A DNA stretch of 64,000 nucleotides from CAVQDV01 sp963711375 (GCA_963711375.1 CAVQDV010000003.1:15524-79523); one strand, 5' to 3'. Positions 25,981-34,591 are shown, counted from the stretch's first letter. Notes: generated by a model from the sequence alone, not told the origin. A program made the numbers and translations.

Positions 25981-26781
25981 TCAATTTAACTGTGGAGGGC
26001 CTTGGTCTCCGGGTTCGTCCTCTCGTTTAAATTTTTTTTCTAATTCTTTTGATTCATTATCTTTTCCCTTCTCCATAAAAAGACCTCCCTCTGGAGAAGA
26101 TCGTTTTAAACTTTGTGAAATGCTGGTTGTTTTTTTACCTTGAAATTGGGACAGAAATTTCTGCTTTGCGGTTTGAGGCACGGGTTTAGCATCTGGAAAA
26201 AATTCAAGAATCATTGTTTGAAAGTTGTAGGCGGCGTTATTATAAATATCCATGCGCTCGTCAGGCCTGAGCCATAATAGTATTTCTCGGAATTTTTCTC
26301 GCAGAAGATTGGACTGAACTTTATTACCAATATGCCGAGTGAAGTTGGCAAAATCCAGGATGAGATGTTTTTTTAATGGAGCATCAGCGCTTATATTGCA
26401 GGTTGCGATATCAGTGCATCCGGAAGAGTTAATAATAATATTTTTTTTAGGAAAATTTTTTACAAGAAATTCTTGGAATATTATTGGTTCAAACCCTTTA
26501 GCTGAAAGAAATGCGGCTAGGTTGAGTGTGTAATGTTTAATTGGAGTTTGAATTTCTTGTTTAGTTTCTATTTTGTAGTTATCTCTGGATATGGATCGGT
26601 CGAACATTCTATCGCTTTGGCTTTCATATGCAAGCGCCGCTTCATACCCTTCGTCGTCGTATTTAGTGTCAACGACCTTATAGCTGATTTCAATTTTTGT
26701 ATCGATGGTCCAGTATTCACCACCATCCGTTACATCAAGCTCTTGTAAGAGTTTAGTCAGCTGGGTAGTAAAAATAAACAT
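25981..26781 (-). CDS. orphan protein with charged disordered C terminus
   Basis: A 266-residue soluble protein. The first 200 residues look folded, with alternating strands at the start (EYWTIDTKIEISYKVVDTKY) and helices later. The last 60 are polar and charged (KGKDNESKELEKKFKREDEPGDQ), probably disordered. AGGAG lies eight bases before the ATG. It ends 273 bases from the second parB gene, convergent with it. No family was recognised. The acidic-basic tail resembles E-block secretion signals of Dot/Icm effectors, but this alone is weak evidence. Confidence 0.65.
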   Translation of the reverse strand: MFIFTTQLTKLLQELDVTDGGEYWTIDTKIEISYKVVDTKYDDEGYEAALAYESQSDRMFDRSISRDNYKIETKQEIQTPIKHYTLNLAAFLSAKGFEPIIFQEFLVKNFPKKNIIINSSGCTDIATCNISADAPLKKHLILDFANFTRHIGNKVQSNLLREKFREILLWLRPDERMDIYNNAAYNFQTMILEFFPDAKPVPQTAKQKFLSQFQGKKTTSISQSLKRSSPEGGLFMEKGKDNESKELEKKFKREDEPGDQGPPQLN

Positions 26782-26915
26782 AAAATATACTCCTATAGTG
26801 TTTATATCTCCGGAATTTTAAATCCCTGAAGTCAAAAAATCAAATCATTTATCAAATACCCAGTCTTAGAATCTCAAATTAAAAAGGCGTATAAAAAATA
26901 CCAATCTCTGTGAAT

Positions 26916-27683
26916 TTAAACCAGTCTGAAATTTTTCGCGTGAATCAGAATCCTATTTTGTGTCAGTTTAATGCCTTTTTCAGTTTGAAAAGAATTTATA
27001 ACCTCATTCAAAGCATCGGTATCAAGAGCAGCACTATAATTTCGAATGGTAGGCGTAAACGATAAGAGCTGCTTTAGTCCCTCTTCAGAATAGTAGGTGT
27101 CCCAAAAACCATTTCGAATGGATACCGTATCAAAAAAGGTTGAAAAATCGTCATAGCATAGTTTGAGATACTCATCTTTTTGATACTCGATGAACTGGCC
27201 TCTCCATCCTTCCTCGTCAGAACCAAAAAGTAATTTAAAATCTTTTTTATCTTCACATCCGATGTATTCAACAATGCACATTCCATTTGGTTTTAATACC
27301 CGCTTGATTTCAGAGGCATCCCAGCGAGACAAAATGCTGCTAATAACATCAATGCTATGATCGGGGAAGGGTAATTTTTCAGCTTTACCCTCTACGAACC
27401 GTATATTGTTTATATCTTGCTTTTTAGCATTTTTGGCAGCAGCCTCTAGCATACTTTGGCTGGGATCAAGCCCAATGACTTCTTCGAAATATTTTGCCAA
27501 GGGAAGTATTTTAAATGCGGTTCCACAGCCAATATCCAGAAGCTTTTTTTCTTTCGAAGCATGAATTTTGATTTCTTCAAATAGGTCCCAGGGTCTTGGC
27601 GTTTCGGAATCATCGAGTCCTCGCAATAAGGCTGAATCATACTGAACCTCATACATGCGTCTATTTTTTATTTTTAATAACAT
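26916..27683 (-). CDS. class I SAM-dependent methyltransferase
   Basis: A methyltransferase of 255 residues. Motif I is LLDIGCGTAFKILPLA (about 47-62), the acidic loop is VIGLDPSQSMLEAA (about 68-82), motif II/III is VEGKAEKLPFPDHSIDVISS, and the post-motif is LKPNGMCIVEY, as in the Methyltransf_11 group. The substrate is unknown. It lies 21 bases downstream of the MmgE/PrpD gene on the same strand, so the two are probably cotranscribed. No clear Shine-Dalgarno precedes ATG 27683; ATG 27656 (MYEVQY) is an alternative start. The N-terminal YDSALLRGL region is typical of small-molecule methyltransferases. Confidence 0.85.
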   Translation of the reverse strand: MLLKIKNRRMYEVQYDSALLRGLDDSETPRPWDLFEEIKIHASKEKKLLDIGCGTAFKILPLAKYFEEVIGLDPSQSMLEAAAKNAKKQDINNIRFVEGKAEKLPFPDHSIDVISSILSRWDASEIKRVLKPNGMCIVEYIGCEDKKDFKLLFGSDEEGWRGQFIEYQKDEYLKLCYDDFSTFFDTVSIRNGFWDTYYSEEGLKQLLSFTPTIRNYSAALDTDALNEVINSFQTEKGIKLTQNRILIHAKNFRLV

Positions 27684-27704
27684 AGTCTACAAGAGTTAAA
27701 AAAA

Positions 27705-29099
27705 TTATAATTTTGCCATGATTTTTGGCGCCGTTTGTTTTGCGTAATTCGAATTCAATTCTTTTACGTTGGTCACTTCTTCAAAGAGCGTAAGAACTTG
27801 GTAGAAACTTTCCGCTCCTTCTCGACCAATAATGGGGATGGTATTTCTCATAAATTTATCTTTTACATCCTCAGTTGATAATAAATTGAGAGGGCTTCCT
27901 TTAGGGTCTTTTATTCGAAGAGAATATTTTTTCCCCTGCGATGTAGTTACGTTTACAATACAGCCGTTCTTTTTAGGGAATTCATGATTCGCCTCTTCAT
28001 CCTCATAAACGGAAATTCTTTTTGCCAAATTGATAATCCGTTCATCTGATAAAGCTTCTTTTGTGTAAGCCCACATTCCTGGTGACGCATTGATTAATGA
28101 CAAGGCTAATGTAAAACTTGTGCTAAATTGCGCACCTAATTCATCTTCTGGAACCATTATTTTACCAGCGTGTGAAATGGAAAATTTACTATATCCGACG
28201 GTGACCGACTCGATATCCTTGGCAGATAAGCTATTATTTTTACAGATTTCTAAAAATACTTGGATGGCAGGGTGGATCAAATAACAGCAGTTGAAAGGTT
28301 TAAACATGAGTGTAGCGAGCATGAATCTTTCGCCAATCTGATCAAACAATCTTTCTGGGTAAGCTTTTCCTCTTCCAAAAACTTCCCAAAGGCCTTTTTT
28401 GCCTTCTATTATTGTTAATGGGCCGGTTAATCCTTCTTTTGCTAGAAGAGCGGCTTCTAATCCTGCTCTTGCACCTAGTCCTGTATGTATCCTCTTTACT
28501 GAGCCGCCGGAGATAGTGTACTCCACTAATCCCCCTGCATAGCTGCCACAAATACCCAAGGCATTTGTTAATTGAGTTTTATTTAACCCGAGTAATAGGC
28601 CGCAAGCAATGGCAGCGCCAAAAGGACCTACGGTTGGTGGAGTATGATGTCCACCTTCAATACAAGCCGGGCATAAGGAATGTGCCAACCTTAGCATGAC
28701 TTCCATACCGATGATAATCGCTTTTAAAACGACTACTCCTGGTAGATTCAGCTCTTCTCCAATCGCAATGGCAGCGGGTATAACCACACTTCCTGGATGA
28801 GTTTGAGCTTCTTGATGGCTGTCATCAAAATCTTGAGCATGCGCAAAAGAGCTATTAATAAAGGCGGCTTGAGTTGGGGAAAGCTCGTCACCATACCGAG
28901 TTATGGTGCTAGATCCGCTACTTTTATTATAAACTTTTTCTGTTTTATAAATCGCTTTGCTCCATGGAAATTCGCTACCGCCGATTTGCAATCCATATTG
29001 GTCAATAATGGCCTGTATGGCCATTTTTACAACGGGCTCAGGTATCTCTTGTTGGAAAGCCTTGATAGCATATTCAGCTAATTTTGAAGAAATGCTCAT
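27705..29099 (-). CDS. MmgE/PrpD family protein (2-methylcitrate or cis-aconitate-type dehydratase/decarboxylase)
   Basis: A 464-residue member of the MmgE/PrpD family, which includes 2-methylcitrate dehydratase and cis-aconitate decarboxylase. Recognisable blocks are SPTQAAFINSSFAHAQDFDDSH with HPGSVVIPAAIA (about 75-115), HHTPPTVGPFGAAIACGLLLGL, and KRIHTGLGARAGLEAALLAKEGLTGP (about 200-225). FKPFNCCYLIHPAIQ follows. The start at 29099 is chosen because GGGAG is five bases upstream; a GTG/ATG further up has none. Length is normal. It is the first gene of a two-gene unit with a methyltransferase. No other propionate genes are nearby, so the substrate is open; itaconate-like or tricarboxylate chemistry is conceivable in a host-associated bacterium. 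Confidence 0.9.
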   Translation of the reverse strand: MSISSKLAEYAIKAFQQEIPEPVVKMAIQAIIDQYGLQIGGSEFPWSKAIYKTEKVYNKSSGSSTITRYGDELSPTQAAFINSSFAHAQDFDDSHQEAQTHPGSVVIPAAIAIGEELNLPGVVVLKAIIIGMEVMLRLAHSLCPACIEGGHHTPPTVGPFGAAIACGLLLGLNKTQLTNALGICGSYAGGLVEYTISGGSVKRIHTGLGARAGLEAALLAKEGLTGPLTIIEGKKGLWEVFGRGKAYPERLFDQIGERFMLATLMFKPFNCCYLIHPAIQVFLEICKNNSLSAKDIESVTVGYSKFSISHAGKIMVPEDELGAQFSTSFTLALSLINASPGMWAYTKEALSDERIINLAKRISVYEDEEANHEFPKKNGCIVNVTTSQGKKYSLRIKDPKGSPLNLLSTEDVKDKFMRNTIPIIGREGAESFYQVLTLFEEVTNVKELNSNYAKQTAPKIMAKL

Positions 29100-29285
29100 A
29101 TTTTCTCCCTTAAAAAATAAGTTGTTTTTATCGCGCATTTAATGTACACCTTCATTCTGATGATTGCCATATGAAAAATTCATAGGCATAATAAACATAT
29201 AAAATCATTTTTTACTTAAAAAGTTAGAATATGTTAGCATATATATTCAGCTCAAAAAAGCAAACTTTTACTTTGGAAACCTGAA

Positions 29286-29807
29286 ATGAAGCAAGTATGG
29301 AAGACTATCATAGCTACCTTGAAGGAAGCTTATAAAAATGCCTTTGGATCCGCACCGTTCCATATTATCGGCAGAGATTCCGATAATTTAACGAAGAATG
29401 CAACATTTTCTATTAAAGCAAAACGTATCCCAACGATTTCTAAGCTAACGACAAAAGAAATAATGTTTGATGATCGCTATTTATGTGGCTTATCCGCGAG
29501 TGATCGGAAACAGATTGAAGTACAGTACTTATTAGAAATTAGGCAGCCTCGCGCTTATATTGAAGAATACCCACTGAGTCCAAATAAAAATAATCAATTC
29601 ATTTTCAAAATACTGTTAATTGAAGATAAAAAGATAGTATGTGGCAGTGCCGCGTATTTTATTGAAGATAATCAGGAAATTTTATCCATGCTTCGTCCGA
29701 AGGATGTTGTGAAAATATCTTTAGAGTATTATTTGGAATGTTATGGAGAAATTGCATCCAATAATTTAATTGGCGGAACAAAAACGAACGTACATTATTT
29801 AAAATGA
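29286..29807 (+). CDS. orphan protein upstream of a queuosine-precursor transporter
   Basis: A 173-residue soluble protein of unknown function, rich in beta-like stretches (NQFIFKILLIEDKKIVCGSA) and without a signal peptide. GGA precedes the ATG by eight bases. Its stop overlaps the start of the transporter gene by 4 bases (ATGA), which implies a shared transcript and possibly a shared pathway. It diverges from the MmgE/PrpD gene across a 186-base promoter region. No motif was recognised. Confidence 0.65.
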   Translation: MKQVWKTIIATLKEAYKNAFGSAPFHIIGRDSDNLTKNATFSIKAKRIPTISKLTTKEIMFDDRYLCGLSASDRKQIEVQYLLEIRQPRAYIEEYPLSPNKNNQFIFKILLIEDKKIVCGSAAYFIEDNQEILSMLRPKDVVKISLEYYLECYGEIASNNLIGGTKTNVHYLK

Positions 29808-30571
29808 GTCATATCGATAGACGAGTTCAAGAACAATTTAAATACTACGTATTTTTATCGGTTTTATATGCTATTTTAATGGTTACTGCGCAAGCCGTTG
29901 CATACCGATTGTTACAATTAGGCCCTTTTTTAGAACCAGGGGGTATTTTTATTTTCCCTGCGACATTTGCCGTCAGTGATGTCATTGCAGAAGTCTACGG
30001 CCCGACCCTAGCAAGAAGGAGCATCTATATCGCCCTATTTGCCCAAGCGTTTTATAGTTTAATTCCTATGGGTGTAAATGCCTTGCCTCATCCTGCGACA
30101 TGGCACCACACAGATGCCTATCTCCTAGTCTTCGGATCTTCATGGCTTGTTTTTATCTCAAATTTGGTTGCTGTCATGACCGGAATGATTTTAAACACTC
30201 AAATTATCGGTAAGACTAAATTAATAGCTCGCGGAAAATGGTTTTCGTTGAGAAGTTTATTTTCTAGCGCAATTGGTGAATTTGTTTTGACAGGTATCAT
30301 TGTATTGATCGCGCTGGTTCCAGTTGAGGGAATTAATTCTGGTTCAAAACTATTTATTAACATGTTTCTTTTTAAATTAGGATTTTCATTTTTGGCTGTT
30401 TTTCCCGCTAGTTTGATGGTGATTGTGTTCAAGAAACTGGATGGCGTCGATGTATACGAGGAAAATATTTCATTAAATCCTATGAGTCAGTTCTTTAAAA
30501 GGAATGAGAATAAAACGGTTAATTTGATTGATTTTCTGGAAAACAAAAGGAAGAAAGAGGCTGGCCTATAA
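29804..30571 (+). CDS. yhhQ: VUT-family queuosine-precursor transporter (YhhQ-like)
   Basis: An inner-membrane transporter of 255 residues for queuine or preQ bases used in tRNA modification. It has six or so hydrophobic segments and the VUT signature GGIFIFPATFAVSDVIAEVYGPTLARRSIY (about 45-75), ALPHPATWH and the C-terminal SSAIGEFVLTGIIVLIALVP. Salvage of queuine from a eukaryotic host or other bacteria would fit an intracellular lifestyle. It is translationally coupled to the orphan gene upstream. No tgt or queD-type gene is in the window. Confidence 0.88.
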   Translation: MSHIDRRVQEQFKYYVFLSVLYAILMVTAQAVAYRLLQLGPFLEPGGIFIFPATFAVSDVIAEVYGPTLARRSIYIALFAQAFYSLIPMGVNALPHPATWHHTDAYLLVFGSSWLVFISNLVAVMTGMILNTQIIGKTKLIARGKWFSLRSLFSSAIGEFVLTGIIVLIALVPVEGINSGSKLFINMFLFKLGFSFLAVFPASLMVIVFKKLDGVDVYEENISLNPMSQFFKRNENKTVNLIDFLENKRKKEAGL

Positions 30572-30627
30572 TATCTTGTCTTGAGCTAGAAAAAATTGAT
30601 TGCAATTTTTATTCTGATGACTAAGAA

Positions 30628-31314
30628 TTAAATATAATTCGCTTTAGCTTGAATTAATATACCAAGAATTTGAAACTTCCCTTTCTCTAATCGCACTGGA
30701 CCACTTTCTGAAAACGTAGGATTAATTGTTCTTGCATACATGTCAGGGCCGTCGATCAAAATTTGGCGAAATTGGGGAAGATCTTTGCCATGAAACAATA
30801 AAACAGCATAATCCTTATTTTTGGGAGTACGGTTTGGGTCAAAAATTAATATGGTGCCTTCTGAGAATTTTGGTTCTAAGGTTTCATCGGTTGCAAGGAC
30901 CGCAAAGATTTCTTCAGTAATGCCAATATCGGTGAATACATAGTTAGCAGAGTGTTGTGCTTTGACGGTTTCAATATTCTTTGGCCAATTTATCACCTGG
31001 TTTAGATTAATAATTGGGACTTTATCCCAGTTTTTAAAATTTGGTTGATATCCAGAAATTTCATCGGGAACAGGCTCAGCACCGATCAATTGATTTGCTG
31101 TAATCTCAAAAAATTCAGCAATTTTTATTATAGAATCTAAAGTAGGGTTGCTATCCGGGTCCGTGCACATTCTTTTTATAGTGGTATTGGCGAGCCCAGT
31201 ATTTTTGCTGAGCTGGTTTATATTAATATTTGTTTTGTCCATTAACTTATTAAGAACGTCCATGAGCTGTGCCTTGTCGCCTTTAGTTTTAGCAATGCTT
31301 ACTACTTTTGTCAT
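30628..31314 (-). CDS. CI/LexA-like repressor with a degenerate S24 peptidase domain
   Basis: A 228-residue transcription regulator. The N-terminal Xre-type HTH (ININQLSKNTGLANTTIKRMC, about 30-50) is joined to a C-terminal S24/LexA-like dimerisation fold. At the place of the catalytic Ser in GDSMEP it has DETLEP (Thr 145), so self-cleavage is unlikely. Start 31314 (MTKVVSIAKT) is chosen over 31359 because GAAGG/AAGGCG lies just upstream. Similar regulators control integrative elements and prophages. It is divergent from the gene at 31626 across a 311-base region with repeated operator-like sequences, and probably represses the conjugation block. Confidence 0.82.
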   Translation of the reverse strand: MTKVVSIAKTKGDKAQLMDVLNKLMDKTNININQLSKNTGLANTTIKRMCTDPDSNPTLDSIIKIAEFFEITANQLIGAEPVPDEISGYQPNFKNWDKVPIINLNQVINWPKNIETVKAQHSANYVFTDIGITEEIFAVLATDETLEPKFSEGTILIFDPNRTPKNKDYAVLLFHGKDLPQFRQILIDGPDMYARTINPTFSESGPVRLEKGKFQILGILIQAKANYI

Positions 31315-31427
31315 TAGCCTTCGCCTTATAAAATGTTGAACATTTATGTTTATTGTCAATTATTTAAGGTGAAGTTGCAACTTTAAAGTATTTGGCCCCC
31401 GTTTTTCACCTTCTTAAAACAATATCG

Positions 31428-31533
31428 TAACATAAAAGTTAATTCAAAGCAAAATAATTAACATAAATAGTTTACAAAATAAATACATAAAGCTACTATG
31501 GTTCAAAAGTAGCTTTTAAAAGTTACTATAGTT
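31428..31533. promoter_or_regulatory. operator-like direct repeats between repressor and conjugation genes
   Basis: AGCTACTATGGTT (31491-31503) and AGTTACTATAGTT (31521-31533) match at 11 of 13 positions exactly 30 bases apart. TAACATAAA occurs at 31428 and 31459, 31 bases apart. AAAGCTACT/AGTAGCTTT (31489-31516) forms a perfect inverted repeat. Spacing by about three helical turns between a repressor gene and its divergent neighbour suggests cooperative repressor binding. Confidence 0.5.
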
Positions 31534-31625
31534 TCTCCGCACACATTAATTTAGCCCCATAAGGGAAAAAGATTAATCTGACTCCAGGGTGCTGGAAAAA
31601 AGATAGAGAATAGGAGGTTATTTTC

Positions 31626-33122
31626 ATGGATTATGATTTGGATTTGACGCTAAGACAAATGCGTCAACTGGATACAACAGGGAATATAGTGCCTCATTCC
31701 TGGTATAAAGCAGTTACTTTTCAAAATGGCAAACTGGACTTGTTGGGTATGATGATTTTGGCCGAGATAGTTTATTGGTATCGGCCTACTGAAGTTCGAG
31801 ATCAGTACACCGGAAAGCTCGTCGAGTATCGCAAAAAATTCAAAGGCGATATGCTGCAGCGAAATTACAAATCCTTTGCAAATCAATTCGGGGTTAGTTC
31901 CCGCCAAGCTATGGATGCCATCAGTCGCTTAGAAAAAAATGGTTTTGTCATAAAAGAGGTGAGGAATGTTCGAACTCAAACCGTCACTCTGGGCAATGTG
32001 TTATTTCTCGCACCGAATATTGAAAAGCTTTTAAGTTTACAAACTGAAACGACAAACATTAATCCAATAGATCCATATGGCAGCGATGACGAGGAGGGTG
32101 GTGACCTTACATCTGCTGGGGACCCCCCTTATACGTTTGAACGTATAAGCTCCTACGATGAAACGTATAAGCTTATGCAATCCAACGTAGGAGCTCCTAC
32201 GTTTGAACGTAGGACATATACAGAGAATACTACAGAGATTTCTCCAGAGATTAAAAAAACAGCAGCAGAGATAAAACCCGAAGTTGAAAAAATTGCTGGC
32301 GCTGCTGGTTTTAAAAAAAATAGTTCAGGGACTTTGCTAGCCATCCCGAGCGCAGTATGTGCATTAGAAAAAAAATTAGCAGAAATAAAACGAAACTCTG
32401 GAATCACTCCAGCACCTTGTGAACTCAGTGACTTTAATCCGCAAAGTGAGTTACGCAAAAAAAACCCAGCGTTCCAAGCTACTGCGTTAGGACTTGAGAA
32501 TTCATATCGTCCCAACTCTCAACGTAGGCAAGGGGCAGAATTCAGAAACAGCACGAGAAATGTGGAATTCAAAGCCATTCCGGAAAATAATACGCAAAAG
32601 TCAATCCACGCCTCAGAGCTTGCGTTAAAAACAGCAGAAAGGAATTTTCCTCAAATGCTTATCGAAAAATCGCTTACTGTTTTGCAAGAAGCGCAAGTAG
32701 TAAAAACCGCAGAGGAGATGGTGAAGCGTCTATGGCATCCAGATGCCAAGCAATTGATCGACGAAATTCGTTTTTCACTTTTGTGCTCAAATAGTTTTAC
32801 CCAAGCAGGAAATGATTTTTTTAAAAAATTGAACACCATTGTGAAATGTATTCGAGAAGGTCGTTGGACACGTCCCGTGAAATTGGCTGAAAAGGAATTG
32901 AAAAAGTCTACAAAAATTGAGCAATCTTATAAAATCAAGCAACAGGAACTGGAAGGTGAGTGCGCCCATTGGAAATATCGTGCCGATTTTTTTCTAGAAA
33001 AAAATAATCCAGAGCAAATGCGCGTTGCCATCTCAGAGCATAAAAAAGCACTAGCCCAGCTAACTGAGTTTAAGAATGCACAAACCCACCCAAATAGGCA
33101 TTTTTTAGGAGAGGGCGCGTAA
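31626..33122 (+). CDS. winged-helix replication/initiator-like protein at the head of the transfer region
   Basis: A 498-residue protein. Residues about 22-125 form a winged-helix-like domain (WYKAVTFQNGKLDLLGMMILAEIVYWY, NYKSFANQFGVSSRQAMDAISRLEKNGFV), similar in pattern to phage and plasmid replication-protein N termini. The middle (about 145-330) is low complexity. The C-terminal 150 residues are helical and charged. AGGAGG lies eight bases before the ATG. It overlaps the next gene by one base and probably starts the operon that leads into virB2. Palindromes inside its coding sequence (32130-32213) may be binding sites. Whether it is a second initiator, a helicase loader or a regulator is not decidable here. 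Confidence 0.65.
   Translation: MDYDLDLTLRQMRQLDTTGNIVPHSWYKAVTFQNGKLDLLGMMILAEIVYWYRPTEVRDQYTGKLVEYRKKFKGDMLQRNYKSFANQFGVSSRQAMDAISRLEKNGFVIKEVRNVRTQTVTLGNVLFLAPNIEKLLSLQTETTNINPIDPYGSDDEEGGDLTSAGDPPYTFERISSYDETYKLMQSNVGAPTFERRTYTENTTEISPEIKKTAAEIKPEVEKIAGAAGFKKNSSGTLLAIPSAVCALEKKLAEIKRNSGITPAPCELSDFNPQSELRKKNPAFQATALGLENSYRPNSQRRQGAEFRNSTRNVEFKAIPENNTQKSIHASELALKTAERNFPQMLIEKSLTVLQEAQVVKTAEEMVKRLWHPDAKQLIDEIRFSLLCSNSFTQAGNDFFKKLNTIVKCIREGRWTRPVKLAEKELKKSTKIEQSYKIKQQELEGECAHWKYRADFFLEKNNPEQMRVAISEHKKALAQLTEFKNAQTHPNRHFLGEGA
32130..32213. repeat. palindrome cluster inside the winged-helix gene
   Basis: TATACGTTTGAACGTATA (32130-32147), ACGTAGGAGCTCCTACGT (32185-32202, perfect) and CCTACGTTTGAACGTAGG (32196-32213) lie within 84 bases and share TACGTTTGAACGTA. 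They fall in the low-complexity linker of the protein, where the coding constraint is low. Confidence 0.7.
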
Positions 33123-33484
33123 TGTATGCAGATCTGAGCCAAGCTCGTATTCAACCCATTAAACAATTTCTGGAGAAATATCGACAAGAAGGGCGGCTAA
33201 TTCTACCTAAAGCAGAAAGAGAAAAATTAACATCTCTTTTTCAAGAGCAAACCAATATTCGTATCGATTTTACTCAAAATACACCCTTCAGTTTTATGGA
33301 AATTTTAACCGCCGCGACTTGGTTTGTGACAGAGGAATATTCCTTTCGAGCCGAGGTGCTTGGGTTATCAGTCAATACCATTAAAAGCAATGAAAGAAGA
33401 GTTAAAATTAAATTGGGTTTCAGCCGAAATGCCCACGCCTACTTTTGGTTTGTTGATAAAAGAATCATACAAATGAAATTTTAA
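33122..33484 (+). CDS. LuxR-type HTH protein
   Basis: A 120-residue protein whose C-terminal half resembles a GerE/LuxR helix-turn-helix: EYSFRAEVLGLSVNTIKSNERRVKIKLGFSRNAHAYFW (about 75-112), comparable to the GLSVNTVKSHLRRIYRKLGVSNR pattern. The N-terminal half has no receiver domain. GAGGG precedes the ATG by five bases. It overlaps the previous gene by one base. It is the likely transcription regulator of the transfer operon, taking the position of the lvr regulators of Legionella Lvh islands, although it is not recognisably homologous to them. Confidence 0.65.
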   Translation: MYADLSQARIQPIKQFLEKYRQEGRLILPKAEREKLTSLFQEQTNIRIDFTQNTPFSFMEILTAATWFVTEEYSFRAEVLGLSVNTIKSNERRVKIKLGFSRNAHAYFWFVDKRIIQMKF

Positions 33485-33517
33485 GAATATTGGAAGATCC
33501 ATAAAAAAGGAGTACTA

Positions 33518-33682
33518 ATGCTGAGAATATTAACGTGGTTAAAGGGGCTTCGAGGCCCAATAGGGATAATATTTTTGTTTATTTTTTCCGTTTTAAAAAT
33601 GGCCTTTCAGATTGTACGCTTCTTCTTCCGAATGACACTATTATTTTTAATGTTCCTGCTTTTATTTGTGTTGGCTTTTTAG
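33518..33682 (+). CDS. 54-residue small membrane protein
   Basis: The frame ATG 33518 to TAG 33682 has AGGAG five bases upstream. The product starts MLRILTWLKGLRGPIG and then has two hydrophobic segments (IIFLFIFSVLKMAFQIV; MTLLFLMFLLLFVLAF) with phenylalanine-arginine turns between. It is an inner-membrane peptide of unknown role in the leader part of the VirB operon. It could be an entry-exclusion or pilus accessory peptide. Confidence 0.6.
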   Translation: MLRILTWLKGLRGPIGIIFLFIFSVLKMAFQIVRFFFRMTLLFLMFLLLFVLAF

Positions 33683-33785
33683 GTGAATTTTTTTAAAAAA
33701 TTTCACTTTTGACACCCTGAGGGCGACATACAAGTGAAAAAATAGGGTGTAGTCTTAAGTTCAGCAATACGAAAAAGGACTGACC

Positions 33786-34043
33786 ATGACTACCTACACA
33801 ATTGATTTACCGGATGCCATGCAGGAATGCTTGATAAGCAAATCGCGGGAAAACTTTCGCGAATTGAGCCAAGAAATTCTGTATCGCCTCAATCAAGCCT
33901 TAAAAATGGATCGGCATATTTCAGAAAATGAAATTGGCCTTTTTAAAATATTGTCCGAAATTCGAGACAAGCACACTGAAGAAGAAAATGAAAACCGCGA
34001 TATTTTTAGAATGCATCCGGAGTTTTCTGAGATTCTTAATTAA
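33786..34043 (+). CDS. ribbon-helix-helix-like small protein
   Basis: An 85-residue protein. The start MTTYTIDLPDAMQECLISKSRENFRELSQEILYRLNQAL has the short strand followed by two helices expected of Arc/CopG-type DNA-binding proteins (here with the YTIDLP strand). AAGG lies 7 bases before the ATG. It precedes virB2 by 38 bases. Upstream, TTGACA near 33709 and the inverted repeat ACACCCT/AGGGTGT (33711-33751) may form its regulated promoter. It probably regulates the VirB operon or belongs to a relaxosome. Certainty is moderate because RHH motifs are short. Confidence 0.6.
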   Translation: MTTYTIDLPDAMQECLISKSRENFRELSQEILYRLNQALKMDRHISENEIGLFKILSEIRDKHTEEENENRDIFRMHPEFSEILN

Positions 34044-34081
34044 TGTTGAACAAATGACTATGGAAAAAGGAGGAGAATTAA

Positions 34082-34300
34082 ATGGATGGATTTAGATTAG
34101 CCAGCATCTTACAAGCCTTGATTAATTTGCTGAGCTCGGATGTTGCTCGAATTATTTTTGTGTTGTCCATCATTGGGGTGGGATATATGTGGCTATTTTT
34201 GGGTCGTCTACCAAAGGGAGCCGCAATCAGTGCCATTATCGGCATAGGGATAGTTTTTAGCGCACCCTTTATCGCACAGCAACTCGGTATCGGTGGGTAA
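34082..34300 (+). CDS. virB2: VirB2/TrbC-type major pilin
   Basis: A 72-residue protein with two hydrophobic helices (VARIIFVLSIIGVGYMWLFLG and AAISAIIGIGIVFSAPFIAQQL) separated by the short basic loop RLPKG, the hallmark of VirB2/TrbC pilin subunits. It is extracted from the inner membrane to build the conjugative pilus. AAGGAGG precedes the ATG. No long signal peptide is visible, so processing may be minimal. It is directly followed by virB3. Confidence 0.85.
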   Translation: MDGFRLASILQALINLLSSDVARIIFVLSIIGVGYMWLFLGRLPKGAAISAIIGIGIVFSAPFIAQQLGIGG

Positions 34301-34303
34301 ACG

Positions 34304-34591
34304 ATGAGCGAACAATTACGATATAGCCCAATTTTCACAGGTCTAACAAGACCCGCGATGATGCTGGGCGTCACGCTGGAATATATGAGTATTTGCGCGA
34401 TGGCCGCCCTGTGCTTATTTATTTTAGCAGACAATCCTTTTTATCTGGCAACGTATATTCCACTGCATATGGTGGGTTGGCTATTGTGCAAGATCGACCC
34501 TAATATTTTTCGAATTTTAATGAAACGCGTGGATTGTGCTTATTCGCCGAATAAAAAAATATGGGGATGCCCAAGCTATGAACCGTTCTGA
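34304..34591 (+). CDS. virB3: VirB3 inner-membrane T4SS protein
   Basis: A 95-residue protein with the VirB3 layout: polar start with YSPIFTGLTRPAMMLGV, then two adjacent transmembrane helices (EYMSICAMAALCLFILA, FYLATYIPLHMVGWLL), then a short polar tail with DPNIFRI. It associates with VirB4 at the inner membrane. It starts three bases after virB2 and overlaps virB4 by 14 bases. Confidence 0.88.
   Translation: MSEQLRYSPIFTGLTRPAMMLGVTLEYMSICAMAALCLFILADNPFYLATYIPLHMVGWLLCKIDPNIFRILMKRVDCAYSPNKKIWGCPSYEPF

Noticed and set aside
25895..26143. 82-codon plus-strand frame
   Set aside because: Most of it is antisense to the charged C terminus of the orphan gene at 25981-26781, which has the better ribosome-binding site and length.
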